DNA of 64,000 nt, from contig BPGO01000004.1 of NCBI GenBank assembly GCA_026003075.1, positions 1 to 64,000 of the forward strand, given 5' to 3'. This document shows positions 62,950 through 64,000 of the stretch, piece by piece. The notes under the pieces were generated by a model, which saw nothing but the letters and a program-made list of their open reading frames with translations, ran no database searches and was not told the origin of the DNA. Each line of letters opens with the position of its first letter. Positions within the stretch are counted from its first letter, which is position 1. The position numbers and the translations under genes are program-made. Origin of the DNA: Fimbriimonadales bacterium. Its GTDB lineage: Bacteria > Armatimonadota > Fimbriimonadia > Fimbriimonadales > GBS-DC.

Positions 62950-63930
62950 ATGACCAGAGTCGGCATTATCGGATTAGGCACGATGGGGCGTCAACATATG
63001 GACGCCTACCGCCAGATGCCCGATGTGGAGGTGGCAGCGGTCTACGACCACCATCTCGATCGGGCGCAGGGCTTCGCGCAGGAATACGGCGTGCGCGTGG
63101 CAGGCACTCTAAGCGATTTGTTCCACCTATGCGATGTGGTGGACATCTGCACGCCTACCTATCGGCATGCGGAGTATGCCTTACCCGCAATCGAGGCAGG
63201 CAAAGCGGTCGTGTGCGAGAAGCCTCTCGCACGCACCCTCGAAGAGTGCGAGCGAATCGTGAACGCCGTGAAGCAGCACAAGACCCTTTTTATGCCTGCG
63301 CATGTGCTGCGTTTCTTCCCCGAATACCGCACAGCGCATCAACTGGTGAAAAGCGGCGCAGTGGGCACGGTCGCTGCGGTGCGCATGCGACGCGGCGGCG
63401 ACTTCCCCCGCACCAAAAGCGACTGGTACGCTGACTTCACGAAAAGCGGCGGCGTCATTTTAGACCTCATCATTCACGACTTCGACTGGATGCTCTGGAC
63501 GCTGGGCGCGGTGGAACGGGTGTACGCCAAGGCGCTCACTTTCCGCCAACTGGAACATCTGGACTACACGCTGGTCACGCTCAAGTTCAAAAACGGCGCT
63601 GTCGGGCATATCGAAGGCACTTGGTGCGACCCCGGCGGCTTCAAGGTGAACTTCGAAGTCTGTGGCGATTCGGGGATGATCGAGTACGACTCGACGCGAC
63701 AGGTCGCGCTGCAGATTGCCACCCGAGCGGACGGAGGCGTCGGCGGCGGCGTGCAGATTCCCGAAAGCCCCGCCGTGCAGAACCCATACTATCTGGAGTT
63801 GCGCCACTTTATCGATTGTGTGCAAACCGGTCAGACCCCCGAAATCACGGTAGAAGACGGCTACAACGCGGTGCGGCTCGCGCTCGCCGCCATCGAATCG
63901 GCGCAAACAGGGAAGGTGGTGTCACTATGA
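62950..63930 (+). CDS. Gfo/Idh/MocA family oxidoreductase
   Basis: The 326-residue protein has an N-terminal NAD(P) fold ('RVGIIGLGTMGRQHMDAYRQ'), the catalytic 'VVCEKPLARTLEECERIVN' with Lys and a C-terminal domain with 'GGVILDLIIHDFDWMLWTLG' containing the conserved His. The family oxidises or reduces sugars and inositols. The next gene overlaps it by 4 nt and encodes the start of another member, so they form a sugar-pathway pair. Substrate unknown. Confidence 0.9.
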   Translation: MTRVGIIGLGTMGRQHMDAYRQMPDVEVAAVYDHHLDRAQGFAQEYGVRVAGTLSDLFHLCDVVDICTPTYRHAEYALPAIEAGKAVVCEKPLARTLEECERIVNAVKQHKTLFMPAHVLRFFPEYRTAHQLVKSGAVGTVAAVRMRRGGDFPRTKSDWYADFTKSGGVILDLIIHDFDWMLWTLGAVERVYAKALTFRQLEHLDYTLVTLKFKNGAVGHIEGTWCDPGGFKVNFEVCGDSGMIEYDSTRQVALQIATRADGGVGGGVQIPESPAVQNPYYLELRHFIDCVQTGQTPEITVEDGYNAVRLALAAIESAQTGKVVSL

Positions 63931-64000
63931 AAATCCGCGTAGGCATCATGAGTTTCGCGCACCTACACGCCGACAGTTATGCGCACTGCTTGAAGAGCAA
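63927..64000 (+). CDS. Gfo/Idh/MocA-like oxidoreductase, 5' fragment
   Basis: Only 24 residues are seen before the window ends ('MKIRVGIMSFAHLHADSYAH'). The first strand and 'F-H-H' pattern fit the start of a Gfo/Idh/MocA-type dehydrogenase. The ATG overlaps the stop of the preceding member. Confidence 0.6.
   Translation, partial: MKIRVGIMSFAHLHADSYAHCLKS

Overview
The window looks like chromosome of a moderately GC-rich, diderm, probably aerobic and thermophilic bacterium of the Armatimonadota (Fimbriimonadia-like) type. The diderm call rests on LptB, a Wzi-like outer-membrane barrel, lipoproteins, PEP-CTERM sorting and flagellar FliQ/FliR. Heme A synthase, a pentaheme cytochrome and futalosine-pathway MqnE point to respiration with menaquinone. 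The phylum call is inference from gene content, including dockerin-like 'DDADLLAVLF-FG' repeats next to HAF and PEP-CTERM proteins; no rRNA is present to confirm it.

Layout. 0-7.6 kb is accessory: a DUF433 antitoxin with a gutted DUF5615 partner, secreted dockerin/HAF proteins behind a small sigma factor, a compact methyltransferase-HNH restriction-modification pair and a transposase remnant. 7.6-18.1 kb is housekeeping: recX, rny, a PEP-CTERM protein, mnmA with envelope genes, ahcY with a frameshifted methyltransferase, and a Zn-type ABC ATPase with folE2. 18.3-21.8 kb holds a large secreted dockerin protein and a sugar-phosphate-isomerase-like enzyme. 21.8-30.0 kb is the most unusual region: an ECF sigma factor with a hydrophobic C-terminal tail, a membrane zinc-finger anti-sigma factor, a sigma-like protein fused to a HAF beta-propeller, a signal-anchored TPR-CHAT caspase-like protease and a finger-only anti-sigma paralogue. 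30.3-38.4 kb carries rtcB, mrp, nuoE, HMG-CoA lyase, sepF, yggS, phoU and dnaA. 38.5-43.2 kb has a lipoprotein, a subtilase, tRNA-Met and kbl. 43.2-52.5 kb has a pseudopilin, a presenilin-like GxGD membrane protein, mqnE, ctaA, a Wzi/CapD-type polysaccharide pair, tRNA-Ser and a cytochrome cluster. 52.6-64 kb has tdh, ruvX, ribE, a ferredoxin-NADP reductase, a candidate structured RNA, a DUF1800 protein, a truncated Ppx, nrnA-truB-ribF-lptB, fliR-fliQ and two Gfo/Idh/MocA oxidoreductases.

How the genes may work together. The 22-30 kb cluster reads as one signalling unit. A TPR-CHAT protease beside a sigma/anti-sigma pair resembles in logic (not in sequence) the type III-E system in which a TPR-CHAT protease cleaves a sigma-factor inhibitor. 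Threonine catabolism is split between tdh and kbl, flavin supply is represented by ribE and ribF, and folE2 with a Zn-type ATPase suggests a zinc-limitation response. Across the window a GGTAYAAT-type -10 box repeatedly lies only 6-10 nt before the start codon, so leaderless mRNAs seem common. Two genes are broken by single-base frameshifts, which may be real or assembly errors.
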